Of a DNA stretch of 64,000 bases, positions 42,074-50,465 are shown piece by piece (the stretch's first letter is position 1; every line of letters begins with the position of its first letter). Under the pieces are notes generated by a model. It was not told the DNA's origin, did not search any database, and was given only the letters and a program-made list of their open reading frames with translations. The DNA is taken from NCBI GenBank assembly GCA_020638395.1, contig JACKIP010000001.1, positions 62,001 through 126,000 of the forward strand, read 5' to 3'. A program made the position numbers and the translations under genes. The stretch comes from Rhodospirillales bacterium. GTDB taxonomy: Bacteria; Pseudomonadota; Alphaproteobacteria; Micavibrionales; Micavibrionaceae.

Positions 42074-43108
42074 ATGACTGATATGATGACCGCCCTTCTC
42101 GACCTCACGCTTCTTGATAAGCCTGTCTGGGTCTGGGGTATTTTTCTCGGCGTGGTTCTGCTGCTGCTGGTGCTTGATCTGGGGGTCCTTAATCGGAAGA
42201 GCCATGCAGTCGGCCTGAAGGAAAGCCTGATCCTGAGCGCCGGATATATTTGTTGCGGCCTGTTGTTCGGCGGGTGGGTCTTGATCGAGTCCGGCAGCGA
42301 TTCCGCCATGGATTACTATACAGCGTATGTGCTAGAGAAAATGCTGTCTCTGGATAATCTGTTTGTGATGTCGGTGATCTTTGCCAATTTCATGATTCCC
42401 CCGGAATATCAGCGGCGGGTTCTGCTATGGGGCATTCTGGGCGTGATTGTGTTGCGGGGCGTGATGATTGCGACCGGGGCTGTGCTGGTGCATAATTTTG
42501 CCTGGGTTTTGTATATTTTTGCCGGCATTCTGATTATCACCGGGCTAAAAATGATGACGATGAAGGAGGAGGAAAGCGGCGCTGATTTTTCCGAACGTCC
42601 TCTGATTAAATTCTTAAAAACGCACCTGCCTTTTACACCGGCGGTGGTCGGGCATCGTTTCTTTGTAAAAGTATTGCCGGAGGATGAAGACACAATGCAG
42701 ACCCCCACCGGGCGGATGCGGTGGGTCGCAACGCCTCTGTTTCTGGCACTGATTGTGATTGAATTAACCGATGTTATGTTTGCCTTTGACAGCGTTCCGG
42801 CGGCTCTGGCGGTAACAACGAACATTTACATCGTCCTGACCAGTAATATTTTTGCGATTCTTGGCCTGCGGGCCCTCTATTTCGCGATGGATCATGTTTT
42901 ATCCCGTCTGGCCTATATGAAATATGCTCTGGCAGCGGTGTTGATTTTTATTGGCCTGAAGGTCTTTTATAACGGATTCATCGGGCATATCAGCCCGTCG
43001 ATTTCCCTGCTGATTACCTTGCTGGTATTGGCGGCGGGAGCTGTTCTGTCGGTGTATAAAACCCGTGCGAACGAGGAAAATACGTCCGGACCGTCCGCAC
43101 AGGGATAA
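42074..43108 (+). CDS. TerC/Alx-family membrane protein
   Basis: A 344-residue protein with about nine hydrophobic segments. The family's acidic membrane residues are present: LDLGVLNRKSHAV, YVLEKMLSLDNLFVMSVIFA, and IELTDVMFAFDSVPAALAVT. E. coli relatives (Alx) and others of the family export manganese or metallate secreted enzymes. Start ATG 42074 has aaagg about 12 bases before. A structured leader lies just upstream. Confidence 0.92.
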   Translation: MTDMMTALLDLTLLDKPVWVWGIFLGVVLLLLVLDLGVLNRKSHAVGLKESLILSAGYICCGLLFGGWVLIESGSDSAMDYYTAYVLEKMLSLDNLFVMSVIFANFMIPPEYQRRVLLWGILGVIVLRGVMIATGAVLVHNFAWVLYIFAGILIITGLKMMTMKEEESGADFSERPLIKFLKTHLPFTPAVVGHRFFVKVLPEDEDTMQTPTGRMRWVATPLFLALIVIELTDVMFAFDSVPAALAVTTNIYIVLTSNIFAILGLRALYFAMDHVLSRLAYMKYALAAVLIFIGLKVFYNGFIGHISPSISLLITLLVLAAGAVLSVYKTRANEENTSGPSAQG

Positions 43109-43550
43109 TTTTTCTATACAGTAATTTTCATTGATTTTAGGACGCTTCTCGTTCCCGTCATCACATAGCTCCGTCCGTGTGTTCCCTATTGATTTTTTAC
43201 CACGGAGGCACGGAGGGCGCAGAAGTTTTTTACAAAAACCGAAAGAACTTTGTTTTATAGTGCTTTGGTTTAATTTTAAGACATCTTACAACACCGTCAT
43301 TGCCTGAATTTTCAGAGAAAATTCTAAGGCAATCCATTGGTATTTATGGATTCCCCTAGGATTTTCTGCGAAAATCCGGGGAATGACGAATGTCTTATTT
43401 TTAAACAAAATTACTATACTTTGTCTTACTTTGCGGTTTAAATCCAGAGAATGACGAGCGAGGAAGAGTACTCTCTATCCTCTGTGTCTCTGTGGTAAAA
43501 AAATGAACACGGATCACACGCACGCAGGCGTGTGATCGATGTAGAAGAGG
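43109..43550. repeat. repeat cluster between terC and rne
   Basis: 442 bases without a gene between convergent genes. It holds a family-1 left end from 43115 (tatacagtaattttcattga), a ccacggaggcacggagggcg module (about 43199), the full family-1 element at 43256-43418, and actttgcggtttaaatc (about 43431). The full element lies inside the ctttg...actttgcggttt module, i.e. one repeat inserted into another. Confidence 0.75.
43256..43418. repeat. family-1 miniature element, full copy nested in another repeat
   Basis: 163 bp from tatagtgctttggtttaatt to aaacaaaattactata, nearly identical to 32214-32376. The flanks are gaaagaactttgttt and ctttgtcttactttgcgg, two parts of a module that is continuous elsewhere (52325), showing insertion into that module. 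Confidence 0.85.
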
Positions 43551-46208
43551 TTATTCCACCAGCTTATTCCACCATCCCCGTTTTTTTTTGGCGGGGGCTT
43601 CATTCACGACTTCCGCGGCGCGGGCATGAGTTTGTGGTGTTTCTACCGGAGTGGCAGCGGTGGCGGTCATGCTTACCGGGGCAACGTCATCATTGGACGG
43701 AGGTGTTGCCTGAGGAATTGGCTCTTCCTGTGCTTTGGGTTTCCGTCCCCGGCGTTTCGGTTTTTCTGCCTCGGCAGCCTCCTCAACAGGTGCAGGTGGT
43801 GCGTCCAACACAACAGCAGGGGCAGAGGCCTCCTCTTCGATGTCGACCTTACGGCGGCGGCTGCGTTGTTTCGGCTTTTCTTCCTGCGGGGCAAGATCCT
43901 CTGGCGATTCCTCTGCAACGGGAGTAAAGACCGGAGCAGTGACGGGAGCCGGGACAGCCTCAGTGTCCCTCTCTTCGGAGGATTGAGCTGAGTCTTCCGG
44001 GGCATCCGGACGTCTGGTGCGGTCGCGGCGGCGTTTGTTCCGGTCGCGGCGGCGTTTATTGGAGCTCTCTTCTTTTTTATCATCGTGAGACTCCGAGGCA
44101 GAGTCTGCCTCTGCGGACTCGTCGGAGCTGTCTTCGTCAAGATCCTCCTCATCCCGTTCACGGGCCTGTTGTTCTTTTTCCAGATCCTTGCGAGTTTTTA
44201 GAACGTCAATCTCGTGGAAAGACGGGGCGGCATCACTTTGCGCATGGATAAAGATGGTCATCTCATAGCGATTTTCGATATCTACCAGCATGTGCCGCTT
44301 TTTATTCAGAATGTACAGAGCGACATCCGGCGTAACCTTGACTGCGACCTGCGCGGCGTCCCCGGTAAGTGCCATGGATTCCAGTGCCCGCAGGACCAGA
44401 ATCGCCATGGAATCCACGGTGCGGATAAAACCGGTTCCGTCGCAATGATCGCAGCGCTGGAATTGTGTTTCCGTGACGCTGGCGCTGATGCGCTGGCGGG
44501 AAAGTTCCAGCAGACCGAATGAGGAAATCCGTCCCACCTGCAGGCGTGCCCGGTCCGAAGACAGAGCTTCTTTCAGTTTGCGTTCCACCTTGGCATTGTT
44601 GCGGCGGTCCTCCATATCAATAAAGTCGATCACCACAAGTCCGCCGAGATCCCGCAGGCGTAGCTGGCGGGCGACTTCTTCTGCGGCTTCCAGATTGGTG
44701 CGCAGAGCCGTTTCTTCGATGTGGCGTTCTTTGGTGGCGCGTCCGGAGTTTACATCGACAGAAACCAGTGCTTCGGTCGGGTGAATAACCAGATAGCCGC
44801 CCGATTTCAGAGGAACCTGCGGATCGCCGATTCCGCTGATCTGCTGCTCCAGCGAAAATTTCTGGAACAGAGAGCGTTTGTGATCTTTATATTGTTTCAC
44901 GCGTTTGACATGAGACGGAATCATCATTTTCATCATGTCGCGGGCGGTTTTGTAACCGGCGTCGCCTTCGACGTAAATCTCTTCCATATCGCGGTTATAG
45001 ATGTCACGCACCGCCCGCTTTACCAGATCTCCTTCTTCGTAGATCATGGCCGGAGCCTGCGATTCCAGCGTGGTGGTCCGGATGTTGTCCCACAGGCGCA
45101 GCAGGTAATCAAGATCGCGCTTGATTTCAACCTTGGTGCGGGAGACGCCGGCAGTGCGGACGATCACGGACATGCCTTCCGGCAGGTTGAATTCTTTCAG
45201 AATTTCGCGCAAACGCCGGCGGTCCTGATAGTTGGCAATCTTGCGGGAGACGCCGCCGCCCCGGGGGCTGTTCGGCATCAGGACGCAGTAACGGCCGGGC
45301 AGAGATAAATAGGAGGTCACGGCCGCCCCTTTATTCCCGCGCTCTTCTTTGGAAACCTGCACCAGCATAATCTGGCCGCGTTTGACGACTTCCTGAATTT
45401 TGTACCGGCGGGTCAGATTCGGACGAAGGGGACGATCTCCATCGAAAGAATCGCCTCCGACCATTTCCACGCGGTCGCTGTTATGAGCTGCGCGGCGGTT
45501 GTTATTGCCATTATTATTGCGGCCCCGGCGGAAGCGGCGGCGGCCCCGGCTGAAACGGCGGGCACCATCTTCTTCTTCGCCCTCCTCTCCGGCGGCTTGT
45601 TCATCTCCCGAATCGGCCCGCTCGGAGTCGGACTCGTACTCTTCTGAGTCCTCTTCTTCTTCGGCGTGGACATGCCCGGATACGTCATCCTCATCAGATT
45701 CATTCAAGTCTTTGCTGAAATCAGTTTCAGTACCACCGCCCAGTTCAATCGGAGGTTCATTCCGGGAGTCATCTTCCAGAGTTTCAATCTCGGCTTCCAG
45801 AGGGGGGGCTGCATCTTCCTGAGCATCGTCTTTTTCCTCTTCGGAGCCGGAGGTTGTCTGTCCTTCTTCCTGTTCATAGGCCGCATCTTCTTCTTCTTCG
45901 GCCCGGCGAACTTCTTCCAGCATCCGGCGCTGTTCTTCCAGCAGAGCTTCGCGGTCTGCGACGGGAATGCGGTAGTAATCAGTGTGAATTTCAGAAAAAG
46001 GCAGGAAGCCGTGGCGGTTGCCGCCGTAATTGACGAAGGCCGCCTGTAGAGATGGCTCGACGCGAGTGACTTTGGCAAGAAAGATATTGCCGCGCAGTTG
46101 CTTGCGCATGGCACTTTCATATTCGTAATCAATCAGTTGGTTGTTATCGGCAACGACGATGCGGGTTTCCTCAGGATGAGTTGCATCGATTAGCATACGT
46201 TTGGTCAT
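43551..46208 (-). CDS. rne: ribonuclease E
   Basis: An 885-residue RNase E/G-family endoribonuclease, the core of the RNA degradosome. The N-terminal S1 domain (RGNIFLAKVTRVEPSLQAAF; GFLPFSEIHTDYY) is split by about 170 acidic residues (about 95-265) and resumes at KIQEVVKRGQIMLVQVSKEE. The DNase-I-like catalytic core has EALVSVDVNSGRATKERHIE and VVIDFIDMEDRRN with the catalytic aspartates, and the zinc link is QRCDHCDGTGF. The C-terminal 230 residues are disordered, acidic then Arg-rich (KRRRDRNKRRRDRTRR) and end KKKRGWWNKLVE, the likely degradosome/RNA-binding tail. The S1 insertion is common in alphaproteobacteria. Confidence 0.95.
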   Translation of the reverse strand: MTKRMLIDATHPEETRIVVADNNQLIDYEYESAMRKQLRGNIFLAKVTRVEPSLQAAFVNYGGNRHGFLPFSEIHTDYYRIPVADREALLEEQRRMLEEVRRAEEEEDAAYEQEEGQTTSGSEEEKDDAQEDAAPPLEAEIETLEDDSRNEPPIELGGGTETDFSKDLNESDEDDVSGHVHAEEEEDSEEYESDSERADSGDEQAAGEEGEEEDGARRFSRGRRRFRRGRNNNGNNNRRAAHNSDRVEMVGGDSFDGDRPLRPNLTRRYKIQEVVKRGQIMLVQVSKEERGNKGAAVTSYLSLPGRYCVLMPNSPRGGGVSRKIANYQDRRRLREILKEFNLPEGMSVIVRTAGVSRTKVEIKRDLDYLLRLWDNIRTTTLESQAPAMIYEEGDLVKRAVRDIYNRDMEEIYVEGDAGYKTARDMMKMMIPSHVKRVKQYKDHKRSLFQKFSLEQQISGIGDPQVPLKSGGYLVIHPTEALVSVDVNSGRATKERHIEETALRTNLEAAEEVARQLRLRDLGGLVVIDFIDMEDRRNNAKVERKLKEALSSDRARLQVGRISSFGLLELSRQRISASVTETQFQRCDHCDGTGFIRTVDSMAILVLRALESMALTGDAAQVAVKVTPDVALYILNKKRHMLVDIENRYEMTIFIHAQSDAAPSFHEIDVLKTRKDLEKEQQARERDEEDLDEDSSDESAEADSASESHDDKKEESSNKRRRDRNKRRRDRTRRPDAPEDSAQSSEERDTEAVPAPVTAPVFTPVAEESPEDLAPQEEKPKQRSRRRKVDIEEEASAPAVVLDAPPAPVEEAAEAEKPKRRGRKPKAQEEPIPQATPPSNDDVAPVSMTATAATPVETPQTHARAAEVVNEAPAKKKRGWWNKLVE

Positions 46209-46594
46209 GGTTTTTACTCCTTAAAAGCATAAAGCCTCAGGGATCAAACCGGTCCTATACGACCCTGCGACACGGGAGGATAGGGAGCCGATGTCCCTAA
46301 AAGCGTGTCAACCTGCCAAAAGCTAAAGAATTATCAGAAATCATACCAAAAAACCCAGTCGCACCACACAAGGGGGCTGGGGGGTTGTTCGTTGAAACAG
46401 TATGAAAGCGTCTGTAATCTTTGTAGCTCCGGACAGTGTTATTCTTTTTCAATATATATTCCGTCCTGGTAAAGCTAGCGAAACTCTTGCATAACATTCC
46501 ATATCTGCTAAAGCTATCACTCAGGGACGTGTCGCAGATCCGACATTACGCCTGAAAACTCTTTTTAGCAAGCAAAATGTAAGGGAATAAAAAG
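46209..46594. other. 386-bp divergent region with rne leader
   Basis: Spacer between divergent rne and the ADP-ribosylglycohydrolase gene. On the rne strand, 46346-46383 can form a ccccagcc...gactggg stem followed by six Ts, an attenuator-like structure about 140 bases before the rne start. The remainder has no recognisable element. Confidence 0.45.
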
Positions 46595-47620
46595 ATGGAA
46601 GCTTTTCCGGTTAACAAGCGTGAATCCGGTCACATTGTTCTGTTGGGACCGCATTATACCAAGACTTTGAAGGCGTTGGGCCATACAGAAACACAGCTGC
46701 CGGATAGCCTGTATTTTACCTTTTGCGGGGATATCCTTGGCTCCAGCGGGGAACACTATACAAAAGGACATCCTATCAGTTTTTTTGATGCCTGTGACAA
46801 GGCATCCCTGTCATTCAGTGATGATTTCATGACAAGTTTGGCAATGCATATTCTGCGGGAAGATGTTTTTTCTCCGGATCTTCCCGGCCTGCTTGCAGAA
46901 AAAGAAAAATTCTTTGATTTGATTGCGGCTCATTTTGAAGCGCTGTCCCAGACGTATTCTCCGTGGTTCGGCGCATTGCGCAATGCAAAAGAACCAGGGC
47001 CGTTTTTGGACATTATTTATGGGCACGGCTCCTGCGGGGCGGCGATGCGCGCGGCGGTTCTCGCCGCGGATGGCGTGGAGGATGAGCAGGCGTTTAACCT
47101 CCTGCTCATTACGCACGGTCATACCGAAGCTCTGGAGGGGGGGATGTGGGTCAAAGGAATGGCGGATGCAGCCATAGACGGGCGGGACTTCAATGCCTGC
47201 CTGAGAGGCGCCCGCGATAAAAGCCGGGCCGCCCGCACCAGAGCGGCAGACTTTCATGCGGATAACGGGCTTCCATCTCAACTGGAAACGGCGCCGCCCT
47301 TTGAGCAGTTCATTCAGGATACTCTGAGCGCCGATGATCCCTATGCAACCATCTGCGATATCGCGGAAGAAGGCATTGAAACACGCTTTGTTGTCGGGGC
47401 GGTGATGCATGTTTTAAGGCAGATCTGGGACCGGGGCATGCCGGAACAGGATATTCCCTATCTTGTGGCAAAGTCTTTGGAAATTGGCGGAGATCCCGAC
47501 ACGATCTGTTCGATCGCCATGGGGCTTTACGGGCTGCGCTGGCCGAATGAATCCCGGATATTTTTGAACGAAGTCGGAATTGGAACCCCGGAGATTGACC
47601 TCGTTCCGGGCAACTGGTAA
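46595..47620 (+). CDS. ADP-ribosylglycohydrolase family protein
   Basis: A 341-residue helical protein with the metal-site pattern of ADP-ribosylglycohydrolases (DraG type): FTFCGDILGSSGEHYT near residue 42 (usual GDalG), GHGSCGAAMRAAVLA near 148 (usual GnGsaMR), ITHGHTEALEGGMW near 173 (usual H.hp.a), and EIGGDPDTICSIAMGLYG near 305 (usual GGDtDTna..aG). It would remove ADP-ribose from proteins or nucleic acids, or cleave a related compound. It is divergent from rne and followed after 45 bases by amiC, which is usually itself next to rne, so it appears inserted in a conserved pair. aaggga precedes the start. Confidence 0.78.
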   Translation: MEAFPVNKRESGHIVLLGPHYTKTLKALGHTETQLPDSLYFTFCGDILGSSGEHYTKGHPISFFDACDKASLSFSDDFMTSLAMHILREDVFSPDLPGLLAEKEKFFDLIAAHFEALSQTYSPWFGALRNAKEPGPFLDIIYGHGSCGAAMRAAVLAADGVEDEQAFNLLLITHGHTEALEGGMWVKGMADAAIDGRDFNACLRGARDKSRAARTRAADFHADNGLPSQLETAPPFEQFIQDTLSADDPYATICDIAEEGIETRFVVGAVMHVLRQIWDRGMPEQDIPYLVAKSLEIGGDPDTICSIAMGLYGLRWPNESRIFLNEVGIGTPEIDLVPGNW

Positions 47621-47664
47621 ACCATCCTTTCTTTTCATTCTGTTGTGGGTGAGCTGTTCCTGTC

Positions 47665-48882
47665 ATGAGTGTGCGCAAGCTTTTGTTTCTAATGATATTA
47701 TGTTTCTGGTGTTCCGCGGCAGCGGCACTGGAAGTCAGGACAGTGCGACTGGGGGAACATCCGGATAAGCTGAGGCTGGTTCTGGAGCTATCGGAATCGG
47801 TCGAGTTTGATGCGTTTATTCTGCATTCTCCGGAACGTTTGATTATCGACCTCCCCGAATTTCAATGGCGGGCCGGGGATATTCCGGCCGCCAGCGGTAT
47901 TTTAGAGGTCCGCCACGCTCGGTATCAGCCGGGAACTTCCCGGATTGTGTTTGAGCTGGCAACGCCGCGGGAACTGAAGGCCGCATTCAAATTGCCGCCG
48001 CTGGATAACGGGCATGCGCGCCTTGTGATTGATCTGGCGGCGGGAGCTTTACCGGTGGACGTCCCGCCCGCAAAAGCGTTCCTCCCTCTGAATATTCCGT
48101 CTCTGAAAAAAACCGCCAGACTGTTACCGGTTCCCAAACCGGCCCCCCCCGCCGGAGCGTCCTCTTCCGAAGCGCCGGGGCTGGCGGCACAGGTTAAGCC
48201 TCTGATTGTGATTGATGCCGGACATGGCGGGCAAGATCCGGGGGCGACCTCTCCGCAACAATATCGCGAAAAACATATCGTTCTGGCCCTGGCCAAAGAG
48301 GTCAAAGCAGCGCTGGAAGCCTCTGGCCGTTACCGGGTTAAACTGACCCGCGATGATGACCGCTATATCAAGCTGCGCGACCGGGTGTCTCTGTCACGGG
48401 ACTGGGGGGCGGATATGTTTATTTCCATTCATGCGGATTCGATCCAGAAATCCGATGTGCGCGGCGCGTCGGTCTATACCCTGTCAAACAAAGCCTCGGA
48501 TGCGCAGACCGCCAGACTGGCGGAAAAAGAAAACCGGGCGGATATCATTGCCGGAGTCGATCTGAGTCATGAAGACAAAGAAGTGGCCAATATTCTGATT
48601 GATCTGGCAATGCGCGATACCATGAATCAATCGCGGTTCTTTGCCAATCAACTGGTGACGTCAATGCGCCGTCATGAGGTTCGGATTTTACCGAACACAC
48701 ACCGATATGCCGGATTCGCTGTTTTGAAAGCGCCGGATGTGCCCTCTGTATTGATTGAAGCCGGATTTTTGTCAAATCGCCGGGAGGCAGAACTATTGTC
48801 GCAGAAGACCTATAGGCGGCAACTGGCACGGGCAATTGCCGGTGGGGTAGATGCCTATTTTGACCATGTCGGGACACCGTAA
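47665..48882 (+). CDS. amiC: N-acetylmuramoyl-L-alanine amidase (AmiC type)
   Basis: A 405-residue secreted amidase. Signal peptide MSVRKLLFLMILCFWCSAAA; AMIN domain about residues 22-130, which targets it to the septal wall; Amidase_3 zinc domain about 183-400 with IVIDAGHGGQDPGA, REKHIVLALA, MFISIHADS and SVLIEAGFLSN. It splits daughter-cell peptidoglycan. amiC lies near rne in many alphaproteobacteria. Confidence 0.95.
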   Translation: MSVRKLLFLMILCFWCSAAAALEVRTVRLGEHPDKLRLVLELSESVEFDAFILHSPERLIIDLPEFQWRAGDIPAASGILEVRHARYQPGTSRIVFELATPRELKAAFKLPPLDNGHARLVIDLAAGALPVDVPPAKAFLPLNIPSLKKTARLLPVPKPAPPAGASSSEAPGLAAQVKPLIVIDAGHGGQDPGATSPQQYREKHIVLALAKEVKAALEASGRYRVKLTRDDDRYIKLRDRVSLSRDWGADMFISIHADSIQKSDVRGASVYTLSNKASDAQTARLAEKENRADIIAGVDLSHEDKEVANILIDLAMRDTMNQSRFFANQLVTSMRRHEVRILPNTHRYAGFAVLKAPDVPSVLIEAGFLSNRREAELLSQKTYRRQLARAIAGGVDAYFDHVGTP

Positions 48883-49057
48883 CGAGAGAAATGTAAGGGT
48901 GTTGTATTTTTGCACCTGTTGCCTGTATGTGTGCAAGGAATTGCAAAAAAGCTCTTGAAAGAAAACATTTTTTGGGTAGAGTCTGAAGTGATTTACTTGA
49001 TTACCCCATAATCAAAATCATAACATATCTAACAACTTCAATTACGAGGACGAATAC

Positions 49058-49249
49058 ATGAAAAACTCTCTGAAACTCGCTTGTCTGGTTGGCGCAACTC
49101 TGGCTGTTTCTGCATGCAGCGGCTACAACACTTACGAGCAATCAACCTATCAAGGACGTATGGGCGGCGCAGGTGCTGCTCCGGCTCCAGCTCCGGTTGT
49201 TGAAACACATTCCGCACAGCCGATCTTCAAAGACGCTATGCGCAAGTAA
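49058..49249 (+). CDS. 63-residue lipoprotein
   Basis: MKNSLKLACLVGATLAVSAC is a lipoprotein signal with lipobox VSAC. The mature part, about 43 residues, is Ala/Pro-rich in the middle (GGAGAAPAPAPVVE) and ends AQPIFKDAMRK. No family recognised. It has a good RBS (gagga) and its own terminator, with an AT-rich promoter region upstream; this suggests an abundant small outer-membrane lipoprotein, by inference. Confidence 0.78.
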   Translation: MKNSLKLACLVGATLAVSACSGYNTYEQSTYQGRMGGAGAAPAPAPVVETHSAQPIFKDAMRK

Positions 49250-49280
49250 TAATCCTTGAAAGTTTTATAATTTTCATGAA

Positions 49281-49318
49281 AACTGCCTGTCAGGAGATCC
49301 TGCAGGCAGTTTTTTATT
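49281..49318 (+). terminator. rho-independent terminator of the small lipoprotein
   Basis: aactgcctg-tcaggagatcctg-caggcagtt followed by ttttattttag; ideal stem and T-run. Confidence 0.9.
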
Positions 49319-49349
49319 TTAGATGCCGGATAAAAGAGGTAGGGCGACG

Positions 49350-49646
49350 ATGAAAATTTTATGGTTTTTGCTGGTCAATGGAATCGGGTTTTTTAGTACG
49401 GCGATTGTCTGGTACTACGCGGTCCATAATAATATGGTCCCAAATGCGAACAACCTGTCGCCGGAAAAGATGACGGAATTTCCCCGCTTGTTTTTCGGGG
49501 GGACTCTGGGGGTCTGGATTGTCAGCGGTCTGTTCAGTGTTCTGTTCTTTTTTATCCGGAAAGGTTTTGGCGCTATCTTTTTGTTGCTGCCCCTGATTGC
49601 GCCGTTCGTCTATGCCATGGTTATTCTGAATATGTTTAATCCGTAA
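49350..49646 (+). CDS. 98-residue membrane protein, unknown function
   Basis: Three hydrophobic segments: MKILWFLLVNGIGFFSTAIV, LGVWIVSGLFSVLFFFI, and AIFLLLPLIAPFVYAMVILN. ATG 49350 with agaggt upstream is preferred over an ATG inside the preceding terminator. Unknown family. It lies 58 bases before nuoI on the same strand. Confidence 0.7.
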   Translation: MKILWFLLVNGIGFFSTAIVWYYAVHNNMVPNANNLSPEKMTEFPRLFFGGTLGVWIVSGLFSVLFFFIRKGFGAIFLLLPLIAPFVYAMVILNMFNP

Positions 49647-49704
49647 AAATCAACGCTCTAAAAGCCCTTGGTGATTTTTGGTCTTGGTGGTAGAAGAAAG
49701 TAAG

Positions 49705-50187
49705 ATGATAAAATTTTTTAATGCTCTTTTATTGACGGAAATTTTCAAAGGCATGTTTTTGACTTTGAAATACTTCTTTTTTGTACCGAGCGTCACAATC
49801 AACTATCCTTACGAAAAAGGACCTCTTTCGACCAGATTCCGGGGAGAGCACGCCCTGCGCCGTTATCCGAATGGGGAGGAGCGCTGTATCGCCTGTAAGT
49901 TATGTGAAGCCATTTGCCCGGCTCTGGCGATTACCATTGAAGCAGAACCGCGGGAGGATGGATCTCGCCGGACGACCCGTTATGACATTGACATGACCAA
50001 GTGTATCTATTGTGGTTTATGTCAGGAAGCCTGCCCGGTAGATGCGATTGTGGAAGGGCCAAACTTTGAATTTGCGACCGAAACCCGCGAAGAGCTGTTC
50101 TATAACAAGGAAAAACTGCTGGATAACGGCGACCGCTGGGAGGCTCAGATCGCCCGTAACCTATCCGCAGATGCCGCGTATCGGTAA
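49705..50187 (+). CDS. nuoI: NADH-quinone oxidoreductase subunit I, solitary
   Basis: A 160-residue ferredoxin-like subunit of complex I carrying two [4Fe-4S] clusters, ligated by CIACKLCEAICP and CIYCGLCQEACP. N-terminal KGMFLTLKYFF is the membrane-anchor segment, and GPLSTRFRGEHALRRYPNGE is the family signature. Its length fits alphaproteobacterial NuoI. None of the other 13 nuo genes is adjacent, which is unusual because nuoI is nearly always between nuoH and nuoJ. Confidence 0.95.
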   Translation: MIKFFNALLLTEIFKGMFLTLKYFFFVPSVTINYPYEKGPLSTRFRGEHALRRYPNGEERCIACKLCEAICPALAITIEAEPREDGSRRTTRYDIDMTKCIYCGLCQEACPVDAIVEGPNFEFATETREELFYNKEKLLDNGDRWEAQIARNLSADAAYR

Positions 50188-50465
50188 GGTTTCAAGTCTG
50201 TAATGACACAAAATATCCTTTTCTGTGCTTAGAATGATGTGGGATCTGTCCGTGTAATCCATGGAAACAATTATAAACACGAAGAAGCGAAGGAACGAAG
50301 TACTCGAAAAAAACTTCGTGTCTTCGTTCCTTCGTGCTTAAACAGGTTTAAACCGCAAAGCAAAGTAAGATAAAGTTTTTTCGTTTTTTGTAAAAAATCC
50401 CCGCGCAGGTGGAGACCCAGAAAACACCAGAAACTCTGGATTCCCGTTTTGAAAGAGAGTGGGTA
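50188..50465. repeat. repeat cluster between nuoI and nadE
   Basis: Gene-free gap between convergent genes. It contains tccgtgtaatccatgg (about 50248), a full cgaag-type hairpin (50276-50340), and the complement of the actttgcggtttaaa module (50346-50380). Confidence 0.7.
50276..50340. repeat. cgaag-type hairpin repeat, copy 2
   Basis: cacgaagaagcgaaggaacg then aagtactcgaaaaaaac and cttcgtgtcttcgttccttc; same design as 13235-13298, in the opposite arrangement of arms. Confidence 0.75.
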
